The notes under the pieces were generated by a model. The model made no database searches, was not told where the DNA came from, and saw only the letters and a list, made by a program, of their open reading frames with translations. 64,000 bases of DNA from Cladophialophora immunda (taxonomy: Eukaryota > Ascomycota > Eurotiomycetes > Chaetothyriales > Herpotrichiellaceae): positions 3,138,463 through 3,202,462 of the forward strand of contig NW_015622543.1 of the NCBI RefSeq assembly GCF_000835495.1, written 5' to 3'. Numbering within the stretch: the stretch's first letter is position 1; each line of letters opens with the position of its first letter. Made by a program: the position numbers and the translations under genes. Shown piece by piece: positions 10,508 through 21,405 of this stretch.

Positions 10508-11248
10508 ATATTTGAAGGATGGTCAACTCTGGAGGGAGCGGTGCAGTCGTCGGTGCTTGGAATGTCTCAGATTTGTCCAAAATGGCAATTCTTGTAGTCT
10601 TGCAGCCCAATACCAGCTCTTGACATAGCCTGCAGACTCCTGCATGGGAGGTCTTGAGGCCGTTCGAATATATTTGAGGCTAATGCTGCAAATTCTAGAC
10701 GCAATCACACACCAATTTTGCACCCAGGCCCCCCAATATGATATTTCGTACTCCTACGCAGGCGTCAGGCTCACGAACAAGCCTTCTCAGACTCTATAGC
10801 CGGAATGAAGCAAGCTGTATAGAAGAGTGACCCATCGTGATGTTGCATGCGGGAAACAGGATTAACCGTGACAGCGAAGGCAAAACTCGCGCACCTGGTC
10901 TACTCACAGCAACCGGAGTTAAATGCGCTGCCTTGCCGGCCTGCATAAAGAGCATTGTATCATTAGAACTTGGACACTAGCTATTGATTATGGGTGCGAA
11001 CTCCGTGGGTGACAATATGCGGAAGGTGGAAAACGGAAAGCGGAAAAATAACCTGTGGAGTTCTCGAAACCAAGGACATAGGATACCGCGGTGTTTCGTA
11101 GAGGGAGACCCGTATACCGTGCTCTTAAATATACACTACGTCCGTAGTCGCAAAAATGCTTTCATCAGCTACAAACATCGGGCTCCAGCATCATCTCTAT
11201 ACTATTTGGCGTCTCCATTGATATCCAGGACACTACTAAAAGATCAGG
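10508..11248. other. intergenic region upstream of sugar-porter MFS A
   Basis: No convincing gene; short open frames show no recognisable family. Presumed promoter of the transporter at 11249. Confidence 0.45.
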
Positions 11249-12802
11249 ATGGGTCGGCTTCTTCCCGGCATCACTGCCTACAATTGGGCCCTCGTGATGC
11301 TCCTTGCTACGGGTCCTATGGCATGTGGCTATGCGATGTCCTGTCTCAGTGGTGCCATCGGCCAGCATGGCTTCTATGTGTCCATGGGCTACACGGACGA
11401 CCCCAGCGACCCTGGCTACCCGCGCACGTCTCATTTCCTCAGCGCGGCATCCGGAACCTTTATCGGAGGCGCCTCGGTTGGAGCTGTCATCGCTGCTTGG
11501 GCGGCAGACGAATTGGGCCGAAAGCTCACCTTGCAATTGACTACGCTGGTATACATGCTTGGTGGGTCACTTCAAAGTGGCGCTGTCAACCCGTCCATGT
11601 TTCTTGCGGCACGCTTCTTATCCGGCGTTGGCATGGGGTCTTTGCTTGCCGTGGCGCCCATGTACCAAGCTGAAGTCTCCCCTCCCGAATCGCGGGGATT
11701 CATGGTGGCAATGACTGGCTTTATGTTTGCGATCGGGAATTCGCTATCTTGCTGGATCAACGTCGGTACCTATTTCAAGGGTGTCAATGATCCCAAATCC
11801 GAATTCGCCTGGCGCTTCCCCTTAGCCGTCCAACTGCTCCCTACCTTGATCCTACTGCTCGGATCACCAATTCTTCCTGCATCGCCACGATGGCTCATTA
11901 TGAAAGAGCGCCACGAAGAAGCAGAGACTGTCATACGACGGCTGCATGGGCATTTAGGAGATCAAGCCGGGGAATACGCAAAGCGCGAGTTCAACCAAAT
12001 GTCCAGACAGATCGCTTTCGACTCCAGTGTCTCGAAGCGGATCGGACCTTTGCCCATCATCCGGACTGCCTCCAACCGCAAACGTGTCTTCCTGGCCTTT
12101 AATTTGCTCTGGGGAACCCAATTTCTCGGCCTGACAACGGTCGGAATCTACGGAGTTTTGGTATATCAGCAGTTGGGCATGACTGGGCCCATGCCACTGA
12201 TTCTACAGGCAATCTGGGTCAGCATAACCATGCCAGGAAACTTCATTAATGCGGCGCTTGTCGACAGAGTCGGGCGTCGTCCTTTGCTCCTGATCGGCAC
12301 GTGCGGTATCCTTATGTGTGTGGTGCTGAATTGCATTCTGCAAGGCTTATACCTGGAGCCGAACTTCAGGCCGGGACTGAAGGCCTCCATTTTCCTGACC
12401 TTCTTGATGATTTGCTTCTGGTGTACATGCATCGATGCCACCCAGTTTGTCTACATCTCCGAGATCTTCCCAAGTTACATCCGCGCACAGGGACAGGCAG
12501 TCGGCACGTTGGGACTGACGCTGTCGAACGTCATCCTTCTGGTGGCCGCTCCCATTGCCTTGGATGCCATCCACTGGAAATTCTACCTCGTCAACATATC
12601 CTGGACGGTCCTGTTCATAATCACAATATTCTTCCTCTACCCTGAGACTAGCGGTAAGTCGATCGAGGACCTCAGCGCCATCTTCGGGGACACTGTAGTT
12701 GTCACCTTCGAGGATGCGGTTTCAGGAGACAAACAGCTCGTCGAAGGAGATGGAAAGGCATCCATTTACGACACGTATCAGGAGATTGAGCTTTCCAAAT
12801 AG
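11249..12802 (+). CDS. MFS transporter A, sugar-porter family
   Basis: An intronless frame of 517 residues from ATG 11249. It has about 12 hydrophobic segments with the sugar-porter signatures: a DELGRK loop between helices 2 and 3, a P-x-SPRW motif (PASPRWLIMKER) after helix 6, DRVGRRPLLLIG after helix 8 and PETSGKSIEDL after helix 12. In fungi this family includes hexose, quinate, lactose and other polyol or acid permeases. Located in the plasma membrane, it probably imports a substrate or intermediate of the catabolic genes nearby. It is only distantly similar to the other two sugar porters in the window (23840 and 55285), which resemble each other more closely. Confidence 0.92.
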   Translation: MGRLLPGITAYNWALVMLLATGPMACGYAMSCLSGAIGQHGFYVSMGYTDDPSDPGYPRTSHFLSAASGTFIGGASVGAVIAAWAADELGRKLTLQLTTLVYMLGGSLQSGAVNPSMFLAARFLSGVGMGSLLAVAPMYQAEVSPPESRGFMVAMTGFMFAIGNSLSCWINVGTYFKGVNDPKSEFAWRFPLAVQLLPTLILLLGSPILPASPRWLIMKERHEEAETVIRRLHGHLGDQAGEYAKREFNQMSRQIAFDSSVSKRIGPLPIIRTASNRKRVFLAFNLLWGTQFLGLTTVGIYGVLVYQQLGMTGPMPLILQAIWVSITMPGNFINAALVDRVGRRPLLLIGTCGILMCVVLNCILQGLYLEPNFRPGLKASIFLTFLMICFWCTCIDATQFVYISEIFPSYIRAQGQAVGTLGLTLSNVILLVAAPIALDAIHWKFYLVNISWTVLFIITIFFLYPETSGKSIEDLSAIFGDTVVVTFEDAVSGDKQLVEGDGKASIYDTYQEIELSK

Positions 12803-13438
12803 TTTATAATCTGGAATGAGGGAGAAAAGATGCTGGCTCGTCGTCTTTCAACAAGCATGGTGGGATTCTTCAGCTATGTCTTGGAGGAGGAACAGGTAGC
12901 GGGTGTGAAGTGGATGAAAACCAAGAGGCCCGAATAGTGGCAAGAGGGAAGGAAGAAGTATCCTCGTTATTCAAGATAGCTTGAGCGATGGCATCGTGAC
13001 CCGAACAGTTATGGATAAATATGAGGAATATCAAAACAAAATAATGATTTTCCGACGCCAAATCGAGATCCGAGCAGAAAAGGAAGCCTTGGTAACCTCC
13101 AGATCCCACTGTGGTTCCCAATCAACTATTATTCCGCAACATGAGACTAGATTCGTCATGTGGATCAGTGTCTTAAGGCCACTAAGTAGAATGCTCGGTA
13201 TATGCGAGGAATCTAGAGAACCGCTGAACCCGGTCTAACTGCGTTTTCCGTCTTCCGCAGCGAGGTCCATGCCAATTGCGGGTAACAATACTATTCGGCG
13301 CGTGACTGGTCTGCTCAGCGAGAGTTTCTGCGTACATCATGGTTCTTCAAATACGGCGATGGAGACGTAGTTTCCCATATCCAGCTGGTCAATAAACCTA
13401 GAGGACACCTCAATCTTCGAAGAACAACAGATTTCACA
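12803..13438. other. intergenic region MFS A / cyclase-like gene
   Basis: No gene is seen. It is the 3' flank of the transporter and the upstream region of the cyclase-like gene. Confidence 0.5.
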
Positions 13439-14805
13439 ATGGCGAAGTGGGACCCAGATTCAGACAACTTGCCAAAGCTCAAAAACTTGCCTAAGATACC
13501 CGGTGCGCCGGAGTATGCAGCTTGGTTTTGGGGACCAGATGACGAGGTAGGACCTTTAGCCTCTTTCTAGATCTTCATCCTGTTCTTCTTTCCTCTCTGG
13601 GAGTGCGGACTAACCATGAACTATAGTTGGGGCGGTTGAATCTCCTTACGCCGAGAAGAGTGATTGAAGCCTCAAAATTGATTCAGACGGGAGACAGGAC
13701 GTGCTTGAAGTAAGCGAAATCTCAGGACTACAACCACAGCTTTCAACATCATTGAGTGGTTTGAATGAGAGGCTGACCCCGACTTTAAATGAAAGTCTGC
13801 CTGCCGAGTGGCCAGAGCCCCCGTTCTTCGGACGTCCTCCTTTCAAACACACCGTCTTGAAAGTTCGACCTTACGCATTTGACGATTTATATGAGCTGAA
13901 CACCCAGAGCGGTTCCCAATGGGACGGCTTCCGTCATGTAAGTTTCCAAACAAGCTCCCTCCGATCTTTCTGTAGGTTTCTTGCTATAATATCCATCTCT
14001 AACTGAGTCGGACAGGCAGGTATTAAGCATAATGATGGGTTTATATGGTACAATAATGTACTGAACCCTGTCAACACAGACAAAAGAGAGATCTTTGACA
14101 TGCCTTAGACGACGGTCGAACAAATCGAAGACAAATCCGGCAGGATTGGCACCAGTGCATGGGCACGTAGAGGCATCGGTACGACGTGTCCTTGCTTCAT
14201 TCGCAAACATTAATGAGCTAACATCCACGGGACCAAGTCGGACGAGGCGTACTTATTGACTTTTACGAGCACTGCGGGAAGTCTTATGACCCATTCACCC
14301 CCCGAAAAATCACCGCCGAAGAGATCAAGTCCTGTGCTAAGGCCCAAGGCGTGGAATTCAAGTACGGCGACATTTTCATTGTGAGGACCGGCTTTTCGGA
14401 GGCATACAGGAAGCTCGACGTGAAGCAACGCGAGGAAATGGGTGCAAAGGCCTACCTCGAGTTGCAATTTGCAGGACTCTCCCGCGCTCATGAGATGGTT
14501 GAGCTGCTCCACGACAACTATTTCAGCGCGGTGGCCAGTGATGCGCCTTCTTTCGAAACATGGCCCATGGACGAGCCAGAACACTTGCATCACTGGCTGC
14601 TTCCTCTTTGGGGCAGTCCTATCGGTGAACTCTGGGACCTTGAAGAACTGGCTGCTTTGTGCAAGAAGCACAACAGATACACGTTCTTCCTGTCCAGTAG
14701 CCCGGCAAATGTGAAAGGTCAGTCTATCTCCCTCCGGTATAGACAAGAATCTGACAACAAGCAGGAGGAGTGGGTAGCCACTCAAACGTTGTCGCCATCT
14801 TCTAA
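13439..14805 (+). CDS. cyclase-family (kynurenine formamidase-like) hydrolase
   Basis: Reconstructed from six exons. Exon 1 starts at ATG 13439 (MAKWDPDSDNLP). Junctions at 13546/13627, about 13711/13772, 13938/~14109, ~14177/~14238 and ~14718/14765 give continuous family sequence. This includes LGRLNLLTPRRV, QWDGFRH, WYNN-TTVEQIE, SAWARRGIVGRGVLIDF and the C-terminus GGVGSHSNVVAIF. The QWDGFRH block and the following region carry metal-binding residues of the PF04199 family, though the usual HxGTHxD is modified to the fungal form. Members hydrolyse formamides, isatin or cyclic amides, or act on ring-cleavage products. It is the most intron-rich gene in the left half, beside several intronless ones. 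Substrate unknown. Confidence 0.85.
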
Positions 14806-15129
14806 TTGGCTTTGCATCTCAGTTACACCTGAGTTTCGGGAGATTCGTCGAGACTCCCCAGGAGAGACAAAGCCAAGTCAAAGAAGTGTAGCGCAAGACA
14901 ATAGATATCCATTTGTTGAATATAGTCGTCACTCCTTCGCTGTACACGGGACACTTAATCGTTCCATTCCATGTCCAATTCAATGTTAAACCATGTTGAC
15001 AGGCCCAACAGCCCTTATAACGACATCTCGTTAGTGCCATGAGCATAAGGGCCACGCGTCTCGAGGTAAAATGGGACTTGAGCTTGAGAAGTGATCTCAC
15101 TGCCAGGAACTACCGAATGCTCCAGTTAC
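14806..15129. other. convergent intergenic region
   Basis: Separates the 3' ends of the cyclase-like gene and the aldolase gene. No gene seen. Confidence 0.5.
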
Positions 15130-16047
15130 TTACAAATTGCTAGTTCTCGCGGCTATCATTCCCCGTTGACACTGCTGCAAAGTCGACCTGGCACCAGCAG
15201 CCAGGAAATTGGGCTCCTGGCCCGTGAGCAGAAATCTGAACCCCATCTCTACCTTCCGTCTTGCAGATGCTTCGGTCGCGCCGACTGTGCCAATGACTAC
15301 ACCATTCCTCTTCCCCGCCTCGAGAATCCTTTGCAATGCATTGATGTAGCTGGGCTCTTCACCGTCACCACCTGGCAGGCCCATAGATTGGCGAAGGTCG
15401 TAAGGCCCGACAAAACAGGCTGTTACTCCGGGGACTCTCAAGATCGCCTCTGCGTTCTCTACGCCCTCCATAGACTCGATCATCGGAATGATCGCCACCT
15501 CCTTCGCGCGTTCTTTCATGTACTTCGTGACATCGGCCGCGGGGTCGACATCGGCATATGGCGCCAGAAAAGGTCCGAAACTGCGCTGGCCTCTTGGTGG
15601 ATAAATGGCACGTTGGATGATGTTTTCGCATTCTTGAGCGGTCGTCACCATGGGAATGATGATGCCCGCAGCCCCAGAGTCCAAAGCCCATTTGATCCAC
15701 TCGACACCATGCGAAGGGGTGCGTATTACTGGAACGCACTGGCCACCTGATGCTGCGACCACTGCCTGGACCAGGCTGGAGGCTTCGCGCGCCGAGACGG
15801 GGGCGTGTTCCATGTCGATAAGCACCCAATCAAACCCAACTCGTGCCGTGATCTGGGCGCAAAGGGTGTTTCCAATGGTAACAGCGGCACCAACGAGATT
15901 CCCTTTCTCATTGAGAAGACCAGCGAATGATTGAAGCCTTGCAGCAGATGCTGCCGGCCTCGGTGTCTGTCTGTTTACGAGGTCAGCGAATCTGTGGGAC
16001 AAATATTCAAAGTGAGACTGGAGGACTTGCCCTTCAGAAGTATACAT
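15130..16047 (-). CDS. HpcH/HpaI-family class II aldolase
   Basis: An intronless frame of about 305 residues from ATG 16047. It shows the HpaI/citrate-lyase-beta fold signatures: IDMEHAPVS, VPVIRTPSH with the substrate arginine, GAAGIIIPMV, the metal ligands Glu in IPMIES and Asp in GPYDLRQSMG, and TGQEPNFL near the end. The family performs retro-aldol cleavage of 4-hydroxy-2-oxo acids to pyruvate (or oxaloacetate) plus an aldehyde, with Mg2+, Mn2+ or Co2+. In bacteria it ends the homoprotocatechuate meta-cleavage route. In fungi it is usually annotated as 2-keto-3-deoxy or hydroxy-oxovalerate aldolase. The first ~40 residues precede the conserved fold and may be mispredicted. Its closeness to the VOC and cyclase-like genes suggests a ring-cleavage branch, as inference. 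Confidence 0.9.
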   Translation of the reverse strand: MYTSEGQVLQSHFEYLSHRFADLVNRQTPRPAASAARLQSFAGLLNEKGNLVGAAVTIGNTLCAQITARVGFDWVLIDMEHAPVSAREASSLVQAVVAASGGQCVPVIRTPSHGVEWIKWALDSGAAGIIIPMVTTAQECENIIQRAIYPPRGQRSFGPFLAPYADVDPAADVTKYMKERAKEVAIIPMIESMEGVENAEAILRVPGVTACFVGPYDLRQSMGLPGGDGEEPSYINALQRILEAGKRNGVVIGTVGATEASARRKVEMGFRFLLTGQEPNFLAAGARSTLQQCQRGMIAARTSNL

Positions 16048-16804
16048 CAAGTGGAGGTGTAACTTTACAACTTAGAGCTGAGGACGACTAGTAAAGCACA
16101 CAAAAGGTGAATTCGCCGTTGAAGAGGACTGAAGCCGCAGTTGCTCGAGCTCTTCTTGTCGGTAGTCCTTTCTCCATCTCTAGGGTTGCTGCGGTGAAGG
16201 TATTCGTCATTACTAACGTGAAATCGTCTCCAAGATCTGTCAATACCGCAGCCACCAGTAGCGTTGTTTCAGAAAACCAGACCGAGACGCTAGGGTCAAC
16301 ATGACGATTCCGGTCTTGTGGATGCAAAGCCGCAAGCACGAAGAATTCCGCTTATTGACAGGCTGAAGCAAGCCGAAACTCGGCGCGCTCGGTGGCTCCG
16401 TAGAGCTCTCACAAGGGTGCCGCCAAATGGGCCATCCTAACGGCGAAAGCACCCTAATATGGGCGCCCTTCTTGCACTTTCCAACCACCTAGCGCACATT
16501 AGGCAGATCCAGGGCTTTGGAAGCGGCGTTGACATGATGGTTGACTATCCCTGCGCCTCGTGTCTTGTGATGCTCCTCTATAGCCATCCGAGACCTCTCC
16601 CTCGCCCTTGCAACCGCCCTGCGTCCCCCGCCACTCCACAACCACTCCATGCGGGGAGCCAAGCTTGAGGGGGCCATTTCCATTAATCATGCAGGTTGCC
16701 GACTTGATCAAGATGAGCTTTGTGGAAAACGGAAGGCGGTTCGAAGGTCACAATTCTATCCTAAACAGCAGCCGCCGAATGAGCTTGAAGCGAGTTCCAC
16801 AGCC
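16048..16804. promoter_or_regulatory. divergent upstream region aldolase / Zn2Cys6 regulator
   Basis: Lies between the leftward aldolase and the rightward regulator. An in-frame ATG at 16649 could extend the regulator upstream, so its 3' end may be coding. No other gene is seen. Confidence 0.45.
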
Positions 16805-18988
16805 ATGACTTCATCAGGCTCGAACGCTGTCAGAGTCCGCGACAAATACACTTCACGAGCTTGTAATGAGTGTCAACGCCGTAAACGAAAATGCAGTGGC
16901 GAAAAGGTATGCCGAAATTGTCGCCATTGTGGCACTGAATGTGTCTTTTCAGAGCCGCGGGGTACCAGGCATTCGAGGGCAGCGACTTTGCTGGCGCCGA
17001 ACATTGCTTCCACCGACTGGGTAAATGTCGACAGTCGAATAAACCCAGGTCCTAACCTTAGCACGGCCGCTCTAAGAGACGATCCTCCAGAGGCAGCGGC
17101 AGCGGCTACAAAAGGGCCGCAGCAAAACGGCAGAAATGGACAAAGAGAGTCAGAAAGAGAATCAACACAACCTCAAGGTGACCAGCAATTGATCAGCCAG
17201 GCACTCTCGCCCAATGCACCAATGTTCAGGGACAACCAAGGACAGACTCCTCAGAGCACCATCGACACCGAGACATCATCTCCTCGCGAAAGCGTTTTCG
17301 AACGCAACACCAATTTTATGACCGGAACCGCTTTTTTCCAGCAGATCGATCTCCTTGACCGTTCCGTGACTCGAGCACAAGGGACGGACCTTATCAAAGT
17401 AGGTGGTTTCCTGGGGAGCTCCAGCTTCGAACCAAACACTTCGGTGGCCGACATCTATCGTGACATAGACCAAACTGTCGAGCAGGCACGGGTTGAAGAC
17501 CCGACCAAGGTTCATCGGTCGTTGGACATGTTCTTTGCGAATGTACAACCACATTATCCCTGCATGAACGAAGGCTATCTGCGTGCGCAGTTCTCTGCCT
17601 TTGTGGCAAACGACCCGAATTGCCTCACCAAGAACGGCTCCGTACAACTAGCCGCCCTTCTCCAGTTCATCATGGCAGTGGTGAGCATTTTGTGCGACAA
17701 TTCTACCCAGGGTCAGTACCTCCCAGGCTGGAAGGAATTCTGTCGCGGTGACAAGCTCCTGAGCCACGCCACATGGCTGGAGAGAGCCAATATTGTGACC
17801 ATCCAAACACTGCTTGTGAAGACATTATATTTCATGTATGCAGGCCTACTGAACTCGGCCTACGATACGATGGGTACAGCAGTGCGATTGTGTTTTCAGT
17901 TGGGGCTACACAACGAACCCTCATGGGGTGAGGAATGTAAATTTTACGACAGGACATACCGGCAACGAGTTTTCTGGTCGGTCTTTTGTCTGAACCACAA
18001 TGTTGCTCAGACGCGTGGAGTGCCTGAGCTGCTCCGGGAGTCAGATATCAACGTCGGCTTGCCCAAATGCGTTGACGATCGAATGTTGTATCCAGACTGC
18101 CCCTCATTGCCGGAGATGCCGACAACCTCTCCTGTTCCCTACCTGCTGGAAACAATCAAGTTGACAAGACTCTCTTCGGAGGTCTGGGAAGCCATGTTTG
18201 GTGCCCGCGCAAAGAAACCGGTCAGCCAGGACTTCATCGCCGCCATGGACAACAAGATCATTGAATTGTCTCGAGAAATTCCGCCCTCCCTTAGTTGGCC
18301 TCCAGCTGCAGGATCTCAGCATATGTACGACGGAGCACCTTCCTTTATTCAACAGCAAGGGTTTATTCTGCATCTACGGATTCTATACCTACGAATGCTG
18401 CTGCGTCGAGAGGAAATGATTAGCCTGGCCTATGGGAGAAAGGTCGCGCGACTGTGTATCGACATGGCCACAGAGGTCGTCGCGGCCGTTGACGCATCCT
18501 ATTCGTCCCAAAGATCCAAACGCTGTGAGAGACACGCTTATCTACATCATTTGACAGGCGCTCTGGTCCCCATGATCTGCATCATAGTAAAGCAGAACAA
18601 CTCAGAGGATTTGACCCGACCGGCCATAAATCTCCTGAACAAATCCCTGAAAATTATGGAGTCTTTCTCCCAAGGTTCCTTCCTCGCGCGGCGCATCTTG
18701 CAGCAACTACGTCGGCCCATCAAAGTGGCTCGAGACATTATCGAGTCTCAGTGGCCTCAAAGCGTCCGAGCGGGCACAGCATCGAATACGATCGCCACCG
18801 CACTGGGTCCAGCGCCAAATAGCACGTGGAATAGCGGCAATGTCAATGCCAATGGTGATTGGGACCTCTCCCTGCCCACTATTTATCAAGAGCCGTTTCA
18901 GGACCCCCTGCAGAAAACCTCGGACATGCCTTTCCTCTGGGACGACAGCAGTGTGGATCTTTGGAATAATTTCAACTGGTCAGGGTAG
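16805..18988 (+). CDS. Zn2Cys6 transcription factor with fungal-specific domain (TF1)
   Basis: An open frame of about 727 residues from ATG 16805; an earlier in-frame ATG at 16649 would add 52. Near the N-terminus is a complete binuclear zinc cluster, CNECQRRKRKC followed by CRNCRHCGTEC, with spacing CX2CX6CX5CX2CX6C. After a Gln/Ser-rich linker the fungal_trans regulatory domain follows (FFANVQPHYPCMNEGYL, GTAVRLCFQLGLH, RQRVFWSVFCLNH). This is the standard Gal4-class architecture for a nuclear pathway-specific activator. It sits between the aldolase and the VOC gene and is an obvious candidate regulator of the left part of the island. No introns. Effector and targets are unknown. Confidence 0.92.
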   Translation: MTSSGSNAVRVRDKYTSRACNECQRRKRKCSGEKVCRNCRHCGTECVFSEPRGTRHSRAATLLAPNIASTDWVNVDSRINPGPNLSTAALRDDPPEAAAAATKGPQQNGRNGQRESERESTQPQGDQQLISQALSPNAPMFRDNQGQTPQSTIDTETSSPRESVFERNTNFMTGTAFFQQIDLLDRSVTRAQGTDLIKVGGFLGSSSFEPNTSVADIYRDIDQTVEQARVEDPTKVHRSLDMFFANVQPHYPCMNEGYLRAQFSAFVANDPNCLTKNGSVQLAALLQFIMAVVSILCDNSTQGQYLPGWKEFCRGDKLLSHATWLERANIVTIQTLLVKTLYFMYAGLLNSAYDTMGTAVRLCFQLGLHNEPSWGEECKFYDRTYRQRVFWSVFCLNHNVAQTRGVPELLRESDINVGLPKCVDDRMLYPDCPSLPEMPTTSPVPYLLETIKLTRLSSEVWEAMFGARAKKPVSQDFIAAMDNKIIELSREIPPSLSWPPAAGSQHMYDGAPSFIQQQGFILHLRILYLRMLLRREEMISLAYGRKVARLCIDMATEVVAAVDASYSSQRSKRCERHAYLHHLTGALVPMICIIVKQNNSEDLTRPAINLLNKSLKIMESFSQGSFLARRILQQLRRPIKVARDIIESQWPQSVRAGTASNTIATALGPAPNSTWNSGNVNANGDWDLSLPTIYQEPFQDPLQKTSDMPFLWDDSSVDLWNNFNWSG

Positions 18989-19192
18989 CTATTGCATAGT
19001 TGCTTCTACTAGTACGTTTGTGAATGTTGTCAACGCCATCTGTACAAGGCTGAAACTCAACCACCAGTGGAAATTCTCCCAGCCTCTCCGTCGGAGTCGC
19101 TTGTCACTGTAATCTTTCTTCGGTGGAACTGATCCGCCCTGTGGATGCCTCAGTCCACCGGATACTGCCTCAATAACGGTCGCACGGACCCT

Positions 19193-20140
19193 TCATGGTG
19201 ATAGTCTCAGGTCACCCGGTACCTTCTTGTCCGTGAACCCCCAGGGGACACCGATCGTATACTTCGGATCTGTGACCACCATATGCTCGTTCTGCATCAA
19301 GAGCGGAATCTTCTTGTGCTCCAGGTGCCGCCTCACCTTGGCAAGGTCTCTCACTTTCCACGTGAGCGCATGATACGTATCAAAGGGCGCGTTGAACTTC
19401 AGATCCTCCGCGGCGAAAGAACCTGCGCGGGTTGGCACGGCAACTTCGTAGACGCCATCTCCGAGAGAAATGTATGTACTGTCTGTCTCCAGGAGCTCAT
19501 TGCGCCCTTGATGGATGATCCTGCCCTTCAAGATGCCGATCAGGAAATTGAAGGCCTTGGTGGGATTGGCCGAGAGGATGGTGTGGTGGGAGCAGAATTC
19601 CAGTGACAGGGGGTCGCTCTCTGCCACCGGAGGGAGCTTCCAGCCCGGTTCGGCGCGTGGATCAGGAGGGCCCGTGGCGGCGTGAGGATAGATTTGATAC
19701 CGCAGCCCGGCACTTTCGGGCAGGGTGAAGAAGAGCGTGGCATTCTTGAAACCCGTAATGGGCGGCCGTTTGAGACTGCCCAGCCGATTTGCCTGGTCTG
19801 TGCTGCGGATCCCGTTCTCAATGCACACCTGGTAGATCTCGTCCGCGCCGTCGACGGCCAGGCCGAAACAGAACAAGTGGCCTGGGCCATCCACGTCTTC
19901 TAGAGACTGCCGGCCCTCCACGACGTACTTTGTCGGGTCCACGCAGTCGAACATGACCTCGCGAATCATGGTGAGGATGGAATAGTCGCGCGGATACGTG
20001 GGACACTCTTCCTTCGGAGGCAGGTTGGCTTCCACGGGGGTGCTCTCCAGGTTGAACACGTCCTGGAAGAACCTTTCACAGGCGGCCAGGTCGGTCACCT
20101 TGTGTGTGGGATGCCACATGTATCGAACTTTGTACGCCAT
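19193..20140 (-). CDS. two-domain VOC (extradiol dioxygenase-like) protein
   Basis: An intronless frame of 315 residues from ATG 20140. Two glyoxalase/bleomycin-resistance/dioxygenase (VOC) repeats are seen: one begins MWHPTHKVTDLAACERFF, the second begins LEFCSHHTILSANPTKAFNF. The second half offers possible metal ligands: His in SHHTIL, Glu in VYEVAVP and His in TYHALTWKV. Length and two-repeat design match type I extradiol dioxygenases such as 2,3-dihydroxybiphenyl dioxygenase. However, the canonical final Glu near the C-terminus is not obvious (DPKYTIGVPWGF), so a glyoxalase-like or isomerase role is possible. Being near an HpaI aldolase it might open a catecholic ring, but that is inference. 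Confidence 0.78.
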   Translation of the reverse strand: MAYKVRYMWHPTHKVTDLAACERFFQDVFNLESTPVEANLPPKEECPTYPRDYSILTMIREVMFDCVDPTKYVVEGRQSLEDVDGPGHLFCFGLAVDGADEIYQVCIENGIRSTDQANRLGSLKRPPITGFKNATLFFTLPESAGLRYQIYPHAATGPPDPRAEPGWKLPPVAESDPLSLEFCSHHTILSANPTKAFNFLIGILKGRIIHQGRNELLETDSTYISLGDGVYEVAVPTRAGSFAAEDLKFNAPFDTYHALTWKVRDLAKVRRHLEHKKIPLLMQNEHMVVTDPKYTIGVPWGFTDKKVPGDLRLSP

Positions 20141-21405
20141 GATGGTATCTCTCTAATTAATAGTTTGTCAGGTACCTATAACAGAGAGGCAATGAAGAGT
20201 TCACGTTCCCCAAGAATACACGCGAACTTCTCAACAAATATGGATTATTTGTTTCTTTAATGTGAGTCCTGCTCGAGTGCGGATATGTTGTACCGGGGAA
20301 TTGTCTCCTGTGAGGTCACGCAGCTTCGGCTGGGTGGAATGGATCAAAGATGCGGGTTGCGGGGAGTTGCGTTGGAAAACGGCAGGATGGCATTGCATTA
20401 CCATATCCCTGGTGAACTGGATTACCGGGTTGGGGCTGGGAACCGAATGGAAGGGACATTCCTACTACAGAGCCAGTCGAGAAACAAGGCTCGGAAGCTA
20501 TTCGTTTGTAAGGGGCGGTTGCTGTCAGAAATATCTTGGGCTCGGTCTATACACAGCTTGGAACATCCCTTCAAACAGTCTCCTCGGTGGTAGATTCAAT
20601 TGAGCCTTTGACCTACCATACCACTCACGAGTCGCACCTTTGAAAATGTGTTGTCTAGTTCCAATGCTCTAAGATATTCCTTGCGGATCAGAGTCCCTCA
20701 GAAAGACGAGAGACAGCCAAACTACGAGTCCAGAACGAATTTCTGCTGTCGCATGATCATCCACTGCGAAAACACGGTTACTGAGATATGCCCCGAGTTA
20801 CGGTAACAGGGCAGGCAAAGCCGTCGCCTGAATCAATTACTATGGAAATAGTGAAACGGCGCACATCTACATTGGCCTTGGTGCACCACACCAAAATCCG
20901 AAGTTCTGCTGGCCGTGAATTCTACGTTACCGAGTACACACAGCCAATCCACCGCGGAGCCTAGCTTTCCTCTCGTTCTTTCCCAGTACGCAGCTACTCA
21001 TCTGTCAAACCAAATCCTGTCTAAAATCCAACCATGCGTCGTCAGCCTTTGCGCTCGGACATTGGAGTACAACTGGCCGTTCCACCAGCAAACCGCAAAT
21101 TCCGCATTTCGTTCCGCCGCAATTCCACTTCCGCATCACCCTTGTCTCGTCTGGATGCTCTCACGCGAACCAAAGGCCTGCGGGCGGCTGGCAAGCTAGC
21201 AGTCTAGCTGCACAGCCTCTTCGTGCTCAGAGTCTAAGGCGAAGTCCGGGTTGCTGAAGGCATCTTTCTCATCTGGGATGACCAAGTTGCCGCACGTGAG
21301 AGATCACTGGATCTCCGTACCAGTGCCACAGTTGTCGCAGAACTGGTGTTCCATCGTGGCGGCCCAGAACCCTTGGAGGTACCTCAATATCATTACAGCT
21401 TTGAG
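20141..21405. other. long divergent intergenic region with TTCCGC motifs
   Basis: Upstream of both the VOC gene (leftward) and TF2 (rightward). Short frames here match no family I know. TTCCGCA at 21100, TTCCGCC at 21112 and TTCCGCA at 21129 form a cluster about 275-305 bases before the TF2 ATG. I looked for a zinc-cluster exon for TF2 in all frames of the last 500 bases and found none. Confidence 0.45.

Noticed and set aside
10523..10723. Leftward open frame of 66 codons with a YVKSWYW stretch, considered as a BVMO C-terminal remnant
   Set aside because: The order of residues around it does not follow the C-terminus of either BVMO group and there is no second matching block.
20282..20593. 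Rightward frame of about 100 codons between the VOC gene and TF2
   Set aside because: No family signature and no plausible exon partner.
21030..21200. Sequence reading TRTKGLRAAGK considered as a degenerate zinc-cluster start for TF2
   Set aside because: Both cysteines are absent and a stop follows shortly; the resemblance to a Zn2Cys6 N-terminus is too weak.
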